A DNA stretch of 64,000 bases, taken from positions 36,255,132 through 36,319,131 of the forward strand of contig NC_050467.1 of NCBI RefSeq assembly GCF_013373865.1, written 5' to 3'. Positions 1 to 10,633 of the stretch are shown here, piece after piece; position 1 is the first letter of the stretch; every line of letters begins with the position of its first letter. The notes below the pieces were generated by a model. That model had not been told where the DNA came from. It did no database searches and saw only the letters and a list, made by a program, of their open reading frames with translations. Source of the stretch: Monomorium pharaonis. Lineage: Eukaryota > Arthropoda > Insecta > Hymenoptera > Formicidae. The position numbers and the translations under genes were made by a program.

Positions 1-383
1 GTGTGACCTCGAAGAGTTAACCAGAATTTTCATTCAGATTTGCAAAAAAAATGCTTTAACAACTATAAGAAAACTATAGTTTTAAAATTTTATTCCTATT
101 AAAAAATTGTCTTCAAAGGGTTAAATGGTACGAGATGATTTTTGTTACAGAATTTTTCAGCAGCCAGCTAGCAAAATGCTTGCTTGTGTGAATCATTATT
201 AAAAAATTTCAATTTAGAATTAAAATTTTAATTAAAAATTTGCAACACATAAGATAATTAAGATATCTTATTTGATGAGGAAGAGCTGTCGCAATGTCAT
301 TTTGCAATTGTTAGAATTTCGTTTGACAGGTGCATGATAAATTCACATGACAAATGACGAACTGAATCTCCTCAAAGTAAATA

Positions 384-451
384 GACGCACGCACGCACGC
401 ACGCACACGCACACACGCACGCGCACACACGCACGCACACACTCGCACACG
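384..451. repeat. (GCAC/AC)n microsatellite in NUS1-like intron
   Basis: Alternating GCAC and ACAC units run for about 68 bases. They lie downstream of the splice donor of the minus-strand NUS1-like exon, so within its first intron. Open frames across this tract are low-complexity artefacts. Positions 1-383 are AT-rich intron in which I see no coding signal. Confidence 0.85.
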
Positions 452-522
452 AAATAATTCATTTCTTGTCTTTCGAATTTTTTCACACAAAATATTGTAA
501 TAATATCAAAGAGATTTTTTAC

Positions 523-838
523 CATTACGATCAAAGAAGCTGATGTAAGGTATATCAAGTGTAATGCACCATCCAATTATACGCACACAGTCCAAAACGG
601 ATTCGTCGCATAGTCCGAGCACGATCACTAGGTGCCTGGGCGTCTTGCTGATTCTCGAGAGCGTTTGGATGAGCACGTCGAGCTCCGTCGTCGTGCTCAC
701 ACACCAGAACTCCGCGAGCCACCGGTACACCGCGATACACGCGCCACGGATCGCAACGTATAGGCTATGTAAGTAATGTATGAGCACTAGCAATGTGTAT
801 AGAAGCGCGTTCATGCTGCTGTTGGCAAGCGACTGCAT
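523..838 (-). CDS. Nus1: NUS1 / Nogo-B receptor-like protein, first coding exon (partial)
   Basis: NUS1 is the non-catalytic partner of dehydrodolichyl diphosphate synthase. The complex makes long polyprenols for dolichol at the ER membrane. The exon encodes a hydrophobic N-terminal segment (LLYTLLVLIHYLHSL) and then a stretch matching the start of the family's prenyltransferase-like domain: TPRHLVIVLG, then RIIGWCITLDIPYISFFDRN. This corresponds to the vertebrate pattern of LPVH..L.I followed by VVWCM..GISYISVYD. The start is taken at the ATG at 838; an in-frame ATG at 814 is an alternative. The frame upstream opens only with GTG, which is unlikely in an animal gene. A GT donor at 522-521 (AATG|GTAAAA) ends the exon one base into a glycine codon. 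The remaining exons are off the left edge. The match is from memory of the family, not from alignment. Confidence 0.7.
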
Positions 839-1192
839 ATCTATGTAGCATAATCGAATGTGAGGCACCGACGGCCTGACGGTCGTATTGGATCGTATAT
901 GCGACGGACCTTCAGAACACCCGGAAGTATCACGAGAGTCTCGTACCTACTGCCCGCCTCTTACCCGGCACTACCGTACACCTTTCGTACGATGCGATCG
1001 TCGAAGGTCCAACCGCTAGTGCGCCGGTGCGCGTGCTGCATTCTCACGTCACCTCACGTGGTGTACAGTGCTTCCAATATCGAATATTTTTTTTACAGCA
1101 GCGTGCTGTAATGGAGGGGATAGCGGACAGCTCGACGGGTCGAGCGATCGACAATCGATTATCTGTATCGCTGGGGTCGATTCTGTAACTTT
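839..1192 (-). promoter_or_regulatory. GC-rich upstream region of the NUS1-like gene
   Basis: This stretch is clearly richer in GC and CpG than the surrounding sequence and lies just upstream of the minus-strand start. That is usual for the 5' UTR and promoter of an insect housekeeping gene. I see no convincing TATA box. The call rests on position and composition only. Confidence 0.4.
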
Positions 1193-1306
1193 AAAGGTGC
1201 TTTTTCACGTGCTGCTGAAATCGACCATTTGAGTGACAAAAAGGATCACGTGACGAATTTTGTCGCAGAATATTATAGCAGCAATTTTTGTACGTGAAAA
1301 GGGAAT
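1193..1306. mobile_element. Possible small inverted-repeat element
   Basis: The left side carries CTTTTTCACGTGCTGCTGAA. The right side carries GTACGTGAAAAGGG, which is complementary to the left end with gaps. The arms are short and imperfect. No target duplication was found. Confidence 0.3.
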
Positions 1307-1379
1307 AGTAGCGACAAAATATAAAGTTTAGAGACAGATTTCGCATTTTTCGTGTATTAGCATTTCAGTATTATTATAG

Positions 1380-1663
1380 CCCACACAGCACACTTTATCC
1401 TGAGGATATCCCAAATTATCCCAGATAGACGAAGGCGATCCCATGGATATCCCAATGAGTAGCACCTGGGATATCCTACAAAAATATCTATATTATATCT
1501 ATATCTATATCTATATCTATATCTATATCTATTATATCTATATTATATCTATATTATATCTATATTATATCTATATTAAATAAATACAATAAACGCTAAT
1601 AATGTAAAAATAATAAAAAATAAATATTTAAAAAACGTTAAAAAATATTGTGTGCTCCTTGGG
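1380..1663. mobile_element. CCC-terminal TIR element, copy 1
   Basis: It starts CCCACACAGCACAC and ends GTGTGCTCCTTGGG, so the ends are inverted repeats of the form CCC(A)nnnAGCACAC. The flanking dinucleotides AG and TG do not match exactly. An (ATATCT)n microsatellite occupies about 1485-1577. The last roughly 95 bases recur at 16590-16660 beside a Helitron. It belongs with the elements at 3923, 10607, 12490 and 17569 by its ends. Confidence 0.5.
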
Positions 1664-2007
1664 TGTATAAGTATAATTGTAATAAATATTTTGACATAAA
1701 ATACATAAAATAAATACGTATTATAAATTATTATATTTAGCATATTTCATCAACTGATAGGTAAGACTTATAGGAAATGTTGAGAATAATTGTTTAAGAT
1801 ATTTTTATTTTGTATTTGGCGCCAGTAGTGCGCTATGTATGTGCAACAATTAAAACCGCGCTGTGATCGATACGCGTGCGTAATGCGCTTCTTCCGTTTT
1901 GTGTTTTTTAGTTTCTTTTACGCCTCTCCCTCTCTCTGAGTTGTGAGTCATCGTACCGCCATACACAGCTTTCTTGTATCTAAGATTTTTTACATTATTA
2001 TCTCTGT
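1664..2007. other. Unassigned stretch, possibly LTR-derived
   Basis: AT-rich DNA to about 1810, then a more mixed segment with a pyrimidine-rich run (CTCTCCCTCTCTCTGAG). It ends with TCTCTGTAATAAA, which resembles the poly(A)-signal end of an LTR and runs into the palindrome at 2008. I see no reading frame. Confidence 0.25.
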
Positions 2008-2473
2008 AATAAACAGTTTATTTTGTGTTTTGTACTGCGTGTGTGTATTACATAAACCTCAGATAGCCTTGTAGAACTAAAAAGGAAAAAATTATGCAAA
2101 AATTATTGCACAAAAATTGCATATTTTTGTGCATGAATTTCTGCAGTTTTTACAGATTTTTGTACAAAGTTTTTGCCTTTAGAATTTTTCTGCAAAATAT
2201 TTTGTAAAATTTTATGTAATTTTTCTGAAGACAAAAAACTTTGGAAAACATTACATAAAATTATGGAAAACATTACATAAAAAAATGAAGGCAAAAACAA
2301 AATCTGTAAAATTGTACAAAAATCTGTAAAAACTGCAGAAATTCATGCACAAAAAATATGCAATTTTTTGTGCAATAATTTTTGCATAATTTTTTCCTTT
2401 TTAATTCTACAAGGACTGTCAGAGATTTATGTAATACACACACGCATACAAAACACAAAATAAACTGTTTATT
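2008..2473. mobile_element. Palindromic element with about 215-bp inverted arms
   Basis: The left arm starts AATAAACAGTTTATTTTGTG. The right arm ends with its complement CACAAAATAAACTGTTTATT. Arms about 215 bases long pair almost throughout around a short centre near 2250. No coding sequence is present. The small frames predicted on both strands are mirror images of each other and should be ignored. A clear target duplication was not found. Confidence 0.7.
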
Positions 2474-3922
2474 CACAATTAAAATGTGTTTTCTTTTATT
2501 AAAAAAAAAACAAGAATATGATTTAACTACAATAAATTATCTTACTAATCCACTCGGCAAGTAATGTTCTTGAAATATTGTAATATTTGAAAATGGTACA
2601 TAAATATTTCGTTAATATTTTAATTGTACTTTGCATGTGAAATATTTTAAAAATAAATCTGCATCATATTTTTTATAATAATGCAAATGCAATATTTCTG
2701 AAATCTTTGAAAAAAGATAAAAAAGTTTGCTTTTATATTTATATGGATCTGTAATATTACAAAAGAAATGTGACAAATGCATTATTTCAAAAATATTTCT
2801 GGAAAATTATAAAGTAATATTAATATTTCTTACACAATGAATATTTCTGCAAAATATCAAACGCAACATTGCATTTAAAGTATTTCTAAAAAATTTCTGA
2901 AGGATTGTGTAGGTAATAAAAATTTAAATTGCTGAAAATGTGAATTTATGCAATACTGCACAAGAAATATTGTAAATATAATGATTCAGAAACATTTCTG
3001 AATGTTTAAAATTGACATAAAAACATATTCTCTATATAATTATATAGTTAATAATGATAACATTAAAGTATACATGAAATAAAAATAAACAATAAAAATA
3101 TACCTTATTTTAATGTGCATATATTATATTTTATTTAATACTTTATTGCAATAATTACTGAGATATTACCTTTTCAACATTTATAGTTTCCTTGATGCGT
3201 TCTCATTTATTAAGTTAAAACAATTAATATCTTGATTACTATTGCAACATTGCAAAATAATATGAGACTTTTACTTCAATCCTTTCTATCTTTCTAGCTA
3301 TTGTACACTTTAGAGCATTCACTCTAAATATTTATTTATTTTTTTATTATTTTCTCATGTAATAAGTCTCTTTTTACGATATATTACTTTTTTGTAATGT
3401 TATAAAATAAACATCTTTTTTTAAATGTTACTAAAACAAAATAAAGTTTTAAAAAATTATGACAAAATGGAAGTGTTCTGTTACAAATTTCTATAATAAT
3501 GCAAATCAGAAAGGTTTATTAAAGTAAACTTTTATTAACATAATCATAATTGTATTAAACATTTTGTATTAAACAATTGTAATAACATAAATTTATTAAA
3601 CATTTTTAAAATATTTTGAAACTGTTGTATTACATAAAAATAATATTGCTTACATTTAAAAAATATTATCGTAATACAATAATAATAATTGAAATAAGAC
3701 CGATAAAGCTGTCAAAAATAAATATACAAATAAGATCGCCTATATTGATCTATAACAGATCTTGGTGCTAAAAAATTTTGGTATAATTTTTATTATTTCT
3801 AACTCATATATATGAACTGTGCCCATTTCATCGGTCTTGAAACAGTCACTAAATATAGGCCGGTATTCATAGTTGTTTGAGATTCGACCGTTAACAATAA
3901 TGTGTTCTGATAAACATAAATA
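2474..3922. other. AT-rich intergenic stretch
   Basis: Very AT-rich. Between about 2570 and 3010 the words AATATTTCTGAAA and GCAATATTTCTG recur as a degraded dispersed repeat. A similar vocabulary reappears at 7470-7630. I see no gene, RNA or element end here. Confidence 0.5.
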
Positions 3923-4863
3923 CCCAGACAGCACCAGATATTGTACGAATATTATACTCTCATACGTAATGTACTGTGATCATACCGAATATACGTAAAA
4001 CATTCATATAACGTCTCAGTAGAATGTCATTTTGATATATCCTCAAGATAAACTTAGAATATAGCGACTGAACTTCGCAACTCCTACTGAATATACTGAG
4101 ATTATATCTAATATACTCAAAACATCCGTAAAATATCCTATGATATATCTCATGTATATCTATCACATATTTCCAAAATATCCGCGTAATATCGAAAGTG
4201 AATCATGTCAACGCTATCTATGATCTGTAACGTTACGCATTTTCGTCTGCCGTGTGATGCAGACACGTGGTGAAGTGTAGGGTGTGAACGTGCGAACACG
4301 AACTCACGTGGTTTTCTCAGGAATTACGCCCAGATAACTCTGGTATGTACATAAGATATAATATAGTAACGTAAACTATAATAATATATATATATTGTAT
4401 ATATACATATATTATTTAGGTTATAACCTACAATTATCTGAGCATAATTTCCCAAAGCACCCCAGCGTATTCAACAGATATTACGCTTCATTTTTTGCGA
4501 TAGCTTCCTGATGTGCGAAATGATTAATTCCTCTTCTTATTTCTTCTTGCTAATTCTGTATGTTTAATTCCTTGTTCCTTATTCCTCTCATTATGCATGA
4601 GCCCATATAATGTGAACATACTGTAGACATATTGTGAATATACTGAAGATATACTTTAGACATACGTATAACATTCTTAAGATATATTCGGTATATTCTC
4701 ATAAACTGCCAGCGAAATTCTATGGGATAAGGCAACGCGGACATAGTACGTTATGAGTATATACTCGCCATATCACAGACGTATCTCTAATATTATACGA
4801 ATATTGCAATATACTTTCGCAATATCCTATTATCGTTCTCATAATCTACATGTGCTGTCTGGG
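3923..4863. mobile_element. CCC-terminal TIR element, copy 2 (941 bp)
   Basis: It starts CCCAGACAGCAC and ends GTGCTGTCTGGG, an exact 12-bp inverted repeat. It is flanked by TA on both sides (3921-3922 and 4864-4865). The interior repeats words such as ATATACT, ACGTATAA and CATATTGTGAATATAC. It encodes nothing recognisable, so it is non-autonomous. Confidence 0.75.
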
Positions 4864-4865
4864 TA

Positions 4866-5183
4866 TTTCTTGTTTCCCGTCGTGAGATGTTGTCGGGAAT
4901 TCATCATCTCATCTCGCCGAGCCGGAGCGTGGACCTGTGGACGTCACCCGTACACGCCGTGATCGCGTGAAGTACCGGGCCGATCAGCTGCTTGCTCTTC
5001 CCCGATATTCTCCTCCTAACAACGAATATCGGGGGAGAGTAAGGCGCGTTACCAATTTTCGGCGCGAAGTTGAGTCAGTCTTGCGCCTGCTCTTGCCCGC
5101 CAAGCCTCTCTCAGTTCTCTCTAGGTTTTTTTGCATTTTTCGAAAAACCTAACGTTCACTACTCGGGGTATCCCTCGGCTCAA
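4866..5183. other. GC-rich segment, left part, split by the element at 5187
   Basis: This segment is much richer in GC and CpG than its surroundings. It has a hairpin in which CCCCGATATTC pairs with GAATATCGGGG about 12 bases away (near 5000-5035). It continues in composition at 7235-7440 on the far side of the large palindrome. The two pieces may be one ancestral unit, such as an LTR, a promoter or a 5' exon. I do not recognise a protein in it. Confidence 0.35.
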
Positions 5184-5186
5184 TTA

Positions 5187-7231
5187 CACAGGCACACAAA
5201 AAAAAAGTGGTTGGTCCGGCGGACTAGACTAGTCAATCCTTATGTATTTCGACCCGCTGAATCCGAATCTGAAGTCAGAATTGCAAAGTTAGCTCGCATT
5301 TTCTAACCTCAAAAAAAAATTTTTTTTAAATGTTGGTCCGGCGGACCAGACTAGTCTATTCTTATGTATTTTGACCCGCTGAATCCGAATCCAATGTCAG
5401 AATTGCAAAGTTAGCTCGCATTTCCTAACCTCAAAAAAAAATTTTTTTTTTAATGTTGGTCCGGCGAACCAGACTAGTCTATCTTTATGTATTTTGACCC
5501 GCTGAATCCAAATCCAATGTCAGAATTGCAAAGTTAGCTCGCATTTCCTAACCTCAAAAAAAAATTTTTTTTTTAATGTTGGTCCGGCGAACCAGACTAG
5601 TCTATCTTTATGTATTTTGACCCGCTGAATCCAAATTTAAGGTCAGAATTGCTGAATTGGCTTATTTTTTCCTAACCTCAAAAAAGAAATTTTTTTTATA
5701 ATGTTGGTCCGGCGGACCAGAATAGTGTATCTTTATGTATTTTGACTCGCTGAATCCAAATTCAATGTCAGAATTGCTGCATTGGCTTATTTTTTTTTCT
5801 AACCTCAAAAAAAATATTTTTTAAATCTTGGTCTGGCAGACCAGAATAGTGTATTTTTATATATTTTGACCCTCTGAATCCAAATTCAAGATCAGAATTG
5901 CTGAATTGGCTCATTTTTTTCTAACCTCAAAAAATACCTTGTAAAAGCAGTTTGGATCACAAATGTATAATCCGGAACGTGCAGGCTTACGTAACCACAT
6001 TACCCGGGGAAAATTCAATACGTATAAGTTTGAGCTTCTGTGAATAGCGTAGAAAATTCACTCCCTTTTTCTATTATATCTTTTATTCTCGAAGGTTCTG
6101 TGCAATGGCTTTCTCTTACGTTTCTTTCCTTTCACAGAGACATTACGTTTGAGCGTCCAGCAGAAATCAGCCATCATATTCACATCCCACTTGCCTTGCT
6201 ATTGATACTCTATCTCCTTGATGTCCTGATGAAATCTTTCTTCTTGTTTTTTACTATAATTACCTAGATTTTCTGGGAAGTAGTCGACATGAGAATCTAA
6301 GAAATACAACTTAAGATTCATTAGGCAACCTAGTTTTCTATAGTTCTCTATCATTTCTACTATCTTTCTACTCATCCTTTCTCTGTAATCTTGACTTTTG
6401 TGATTTTCTAGAAAATTTTTCCCGGGTAATGTGGTTACGCAAGCCTGCACGTTCCGGATTATTTGTGATCCAAACTGTTTTTAGGTGTTTTTTAAGGTTA
6501 GGAAAAAATGAGCCAATGCAGCAATTCTGACAGTGAATTTGGATTCAGCGGGTCAAAATACATGAAGTTAGATTATTCGGGTCCGCCGGACTAACATTAT
6601 AAAAAAAATTTTTTTTGAGGTTAGGAAAAAATGAGCCAATTCAGAAATTTTGACCTAGGATTTGAATTCAGTGGGTCGAAATACATGAGGATAGACTAGT
6701 CTGGTTCGCCGGACCAACGTTAAAAAAAAATTTTTTTTTGAGGTTAGGAAATGCGAGCTAACTTTGCAATTCTGACATTGGATTTGGATTCAGCGGGTCA
6801 AAATACATAAAGATAGACTAGTCTGGTTCGCCGGACCAACATTAAAAAAAAAATTTTTTTTTGAGGTTAGGAAATGCGAGCTAACTTTGCAATTCTGACA
6901 TTGGATTCGGATTCAGCGGGTCAAAATACATAAAGATAGACTAGTCTGGTTCGCCGGACCAACATTAAAAAAAAAATTTTTTTTTGAGGTTAGGAAATGC
7001 GAGCTAACTTTGCAATTCTGACATTGGATTCGGATTCAGCGGGTCGAAATACATAAGAATAGACTAGTCTGGTCCGCCGGACCAACATTTAAAAAAAATT
7101 TTTTTTTGAGGTTAGAAAATGCGAGCTAACTTTGCAATTCTGACTTCAGATTCGGATTCAGCGGGTCGAAATACATAAGGATTGACTAGTCTAGTCCGCC
7201 GGACCAACCACTTTTTTTTTGTGTGCCTGTG
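5187..7231. mobile_element. 2-kb palindromic transposon with six subrepeats per arm
   Basis: The ends are CACAGGCACAC and GTGTGCCTGTG, flanked by TTA on both sides (5184-5186 and 7232-7234). Each arm holds six tandem copies of a roughly 123-bp unit. In the left arm the units start TTGGTCCGGCG, pass through GACCCGCTGAATCC and end CTAACCTCAAAAAA followed by a run of T; the right arm has the same units inverted. The copies nearest the ends are most alike between arms. The roughly 530-bp core (5946-6480) holds a broken gene. The 3-bp TTA duplication would suit PIF/Harbinger-type insertion, but the ends are not typical of it, so the superfamily is left open. Confidence 0.85.
6040..6450 (-). pseudogene. 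Broken transposon-protein gene inside the palindrome
   Basis: Read on the minus strand, this contains the words RKLGCLMNLKLYFLDSHVDY, FPENLG, ERFHQDIKE and, after an in-frame TAG near 6192, GKWDVNMMADFCWTLKR. This order (LGCNMSLK, HSHLDFFPENLG, ERFHQDI, GRW...ADYCW) is a conserved C-terminal block seen in many animal mobile-element-linked proteins of unknown biochemistry. The KR-rich end (GKKRKRKPLH) is consistent with a C-terminus. Only this tail survives and it has a stop, so it is a relic. It probably marks which autonomous transposon gave rise to the palindrome. Confidence 0.6.
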
Positions 7232-7234
7232 TTA

Positions 7235-7440
7235 TCAAACGACATCGTTCTATTGTACTGTGGAAATGTCGCGACTCGCGAGTGCGCGGTGTTCATTGCG
7301 ACTTTGCGGGAACCGACGGTGATCTCGCGTTCGCGATCGAACGTCTGCCTCGCGATCAGTCCTGCGGTCTCGTTCGCGCTCAAGATATCCGTCCCGTTGG
7401 GGCGTCCTGACACGCGCCCGGCAAGATATCCGTCGCGCAA
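7235..7440. other. GC-rich segment, right part
   Basis: CpG-rich DNA with overlapping open frames on both strands. The minus frame includes FDREREITVGSRKVAMNT and the plus frame about 70 residues. Neither matches a family I know. Together with 4866-5183 it probably formed one unit before the palindrome inserted at TTA. Confidence 0.3.
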
Positions 7441-8342
7441 TTTAAAGGCAGAAAAGACGACCGTCGCAATATTTTTAAAAATATTTCAGGAATATTGCAA
7501 AAATATTCAAAAATATGGTTTATTATGGACATTTAAGTATTGCTACAATATTTCAAAAATATTTAATGTAATATTTCAAGTTTATAAAAACAATATTCCT
7601 GCAATATTTTTACAATATTTTGTGCTGTAGGGTTATAGGGTGTCTGGTATTTTTTTATGGAATGTTCATGAGCAGGTAGAGCGCATGAAACTGAATAGAA
7701 AAGTCCTTACCGTTTTTCCATTTTTGCAATAGTTAACAAGTTAGTGACTTGTAAAATTTTCTGTATTAGTTCGGTCTACCGGCAAATGCAAGCGCGCTGA
7801 GCGCCCGGCCGCGGCGGCTGCCCCTCCCCAGCGCTTGAACCTTGAGATTGCTAGGCGCGCGGGGGGAATTGTTACAACAAGCGATAATGGCTACGCATAA
7901 GCGACACATAACGCTAAATTCTCCCTTCGAGTTATGATAGTTTCTTACCTTTTTTAATGAAAATAAAATTTTTTAACGACAAAAAGTATGTGTGTACATA
8001 CGTGTACATACATGTGTATAAAAAATATCAGTTCTAATGTTTAAAGAAGTGATTACTAAATTTATTTTTTTAATAAATAACGATTATTTTTAATAAAAAA
8101 TATTTTTTTGGTGATAGTCTTAAACGCCGTAAACTGTCATTATAAATTTTAAAAGAAGTTGTTATCATATGCTCGAAACAAAATTTATGCTTCTTCAAAA
8201 AACATTAGAAAATTTTATCGATTAAAATGAAAATGACAACCAAATAAAATGTTTGTTTCAACTTTATATTCTTAATTAAAAATTAAATAACTAGGATATT
8301 TATATTTTTAATAAAATTAATCCTTGTGATAGATTTATAATA
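7441..8342. other. Unassigned AT-rich stretch with one GC-rich patch
   Basis: 7470-7630 repeats AATATTGCAAAAATATTC-like words related to 2570-3010. About 7790-7865 is a GC-rich patch (GCGCCCGGCCGCGGCGGCTG). The remainder is AT-rich with no recognisable gene or element end. Confidence 0.35.
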
Positions 8343-8554
8343 CACGGAAAAAACTTTATGGTAAAAATTACTATGGTAAATAGTAAACGCGGGCCAAGGA
8401 GGAATTATGAAAATTTTTATTATGTTTTTCATCAAATTACGACAATATTTACACTACTTATATGATATAATTCTTTGAAATTTCTTCTTACAGTTCGTGG
8501 TTACTACCATAAATAATAAATCATACATAATTTTACTATAAAATTTTCTCCGTG
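8343..8554. mobile_element. 212-bp MITE with TA target site
   Basis: It starts CACGGAAAAAACTTTATGG and ends TATAAAATTTTCTCCGTG, flanked by TA at 8341-8342 and 8555-8556. The inverted ends match over about 25 bases with a few mismatches. No coding content. TA duplication and size suit a Tc1/mariner-type MITE. Confidence 0.7.
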
Positions 8555-8616
8555 TAAATTTACGAATATATAAATTTATTAAATGTTTGAAAACTTATAA
8601 ACAATATTTATTTAAT

Positions 8617-9336
8617 TTAAAGAAATTTTAGTATGTAATGTGTGTGTGTAGGAGGGGGAGGGTACATACATACGCGAGCTAAAGAATAATTCAATTTATG
8701 ATTTTCGTTTATAAGTAAGACATGACATTGTTTACAATTTGTTTTTGCTACACACTTTTTAGCAATAAATCCTGCAAAATATTCCACAGCAGATGCTTCC
8801 AAGGTTTCGTCATTTAAATATGAAGCGTTAAGAACAATTTTTTCAATGTTGATCGATGTATTTTGATCACTATTGTTTTCAAAGTCACTTTCAAAATCAT
8901 CCATATTAATTGACGCTATTAATTCTCTATATCAGGTGTCGTTTGAGCAACAGATGTGGATGCAGTTATTGCACTTGGAAATAAAATTTCATCTTCATCC
9001 AAGCAATTTGCAGATTGTGCAGGTTTTCATAAACTTAGCACAATATTCTTTTGTAATATATATAGTAATAGTAATCGAAAAGTTTTTGCACTTGGATTTT
9101 GATTATGTACATATTGTAAACTTTTGTAGTTCTGCATCAGACTCTTCCACAAAATCATCACAGCCGCTATTTACTAATGTTATCAATCGTTTTCTATCTC
9201 CAACAGGCAGATGATAAAATCGGACATTCAATATATTTTTTCTACTATTTATGCCACAGTTTTTGTAAATGCACGTAGTATAATGAGTCTTTCAGACTTT
9301 ACAAATTGAACTCGACATTTTATCTATCTTCAGATA
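8617..9336 (-). pseudogene. THAP-domain transposase or THAP gene relic
   Basis: Reading the minus strand downward, the first part has a start (MSSSICKV) and, after a frameshift, CIYKNCGINS...VRFYHLPVGDRKR. That resembles the C-x-x-x-x-C and F.LP landmarks of a THAP zinc finger. An acidic linker (DEDEILFPSAITAST) follows near 9000. The last piece (8904-8617) has SAVEYFAGFIAKKCV and CKQCHVLL, like the C-terminal 'leYvaGyia.K..C..C..LL' block of P-element/THAP9-type transposases. The long catalytic centre is missing and the frame shifts at least twice. It is therefore an internally deleted, dead copy. A domesticated host THAP gene with introns is a less likely alternative. Confidence 0.5.
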
Positions 9337-9734
9337 AAAAAATGTTAAAAACTAATTTCATTTGAGATGTAGATTCTTAATGCTACGTAATACTACACTT
9401 AAATACAGTTTTAATACAGTTATTTGAATCTTTGAATTAGTTTGAGAACAATTTTATCGAAACACTAAATAATTTCCATACGTACTCGTTTCAGCCAGCG
9501 TCGCGCGTCACGAAGAAATAATGAACAATCGACAACATACTGTGCACGCTACAGAGTCGGCACGAGATATCTTAGCGCCCTTTGAGAAGTTGTGTTAAAA
9601 AAATTCATAAAATATTATTTAAATAAAAAAAATGTTCGCCAATGTCTTATTACATGCGTAAGAAAATATATAAGCATACAATTCATAGATAAAGATAAAT
9701 CTATGTTGTGAGTGCATCACACTCACATACGGCA
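9337..9734. other. AT-rich stretch without gene
   Basis: No coding or RNA signal. A short GC-richer patch lies near 9490-9590. Confidence 0.4.
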
Positions 9735-10145
9735 TGTTGCAAGCGACAGAAGGTGTCAAATGACACCTCGCGCGCGGACATCGCCCGGCCTACATACCGG
9801 GCGTCGCACCGGAAAATGTACCCGGTTGCCTAAGACTTAACACCCAAAATCATCTGATTTTGGGGTGGAATCCGCGTAGCCAGCAATTGCTGGTTAAGCA
9901 AGTACACTGTCCAAAGGCCAGTGACCGCGGAAGTACCTTCTCCGGTCATACGCCCAAAAACGGTGTATATAAACACCGAGGTACAGACAACGAGCGGGCT
10001 TTGCTATACAGTATACAGCGACGAACGAATATATACCAATTGTTATACAACAAACGGCTACAATCTCTCAAGAAACCTGACCCGAGGAGTAACGACAGCG
10101 ATCCCAAAATACCTGTGACCCTTTAGCCATATAAGGGCCACAACA
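9735..10145 (+). mobile_element. Possible solo LTR rich in small hairpins
   Basis: The segment is GC-rich against its surroundings, starts TGTTGC and ends CCACAACA, so it has TG...CA termini with TGTTG/CAACA inverted ends. TATATAAAC near 9966 is a plausible TATA box. Between 9750 and 9960 several perfect or near-perfect hairpins follow one another: AGGTGTC/GACACCT, GCCCGG/CCGGGC, ACCGG/CCGGT, CCAAAATCA/TGATTTTGG and CCAGCAA/TTGCTGG. No 4-5 bp flanking duplication is obvious and no internal retroelement genes adjoin it. A short frame at 9860-10126 is not convincing as protein. Confidence 0.45.
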
Positions 10146-10606
10146 TCTATCTAAAAAATTAAATTGATGATATTGAATAGATAAATTTTATATTATTATA
10201 CATATATATACATATAATAGAAAAAAACATATTAAATGTTTAATTTTATTGTCTGCCTATCAAAGATAAAAAATAATTAATAACAAGTAAATAATGATTA
10301 TTCTAAACTAGTAGAAAATTTAATGCAAAATTGAAAGGTGCAAATGTGCAAACATTTTGCAAGAATAATAATAAATAATCTATTCAAGCAAAAAAATTTA
10401 AATTAAGAAATATGCATATAATACATATATTTTTGTTAGAGAAACACATATGTTATATCAAGAAAATGTCATTGTTATAATGTAATGTAATCTTTTAATT
10501 ATGCAATACATTAAATAATGTAAAACTTTTAATAATATTATCGTAATCTTAACTTAACAAAAAATATAACAACAAACAGCAGAATATGTAAAAAAAAGTA
10601 TAAGTG
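10146..10606. other. AT-rich stretch without gene
   Basis: Strongly AT-rich intergenic DNA. I see no element ends or coding signal. Confidence 0.45.
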
Positions 10607-10633
10607 CCCATACAGCACAAAGCTCCGATTAAC

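Noticed and set aside
506..868. Start of the NUS1-like exon at 868
   Set aside because: The codon at 868 is GTG. ATG at 838 is the first standard start in that frame.
5187..7231. CRISPR-like array because of regularly spaced repeats
   Set aside because: Units are contiguous and about 123 bp with no unique spacers, arranged as two inverted arrays in eukaryotic DNA.
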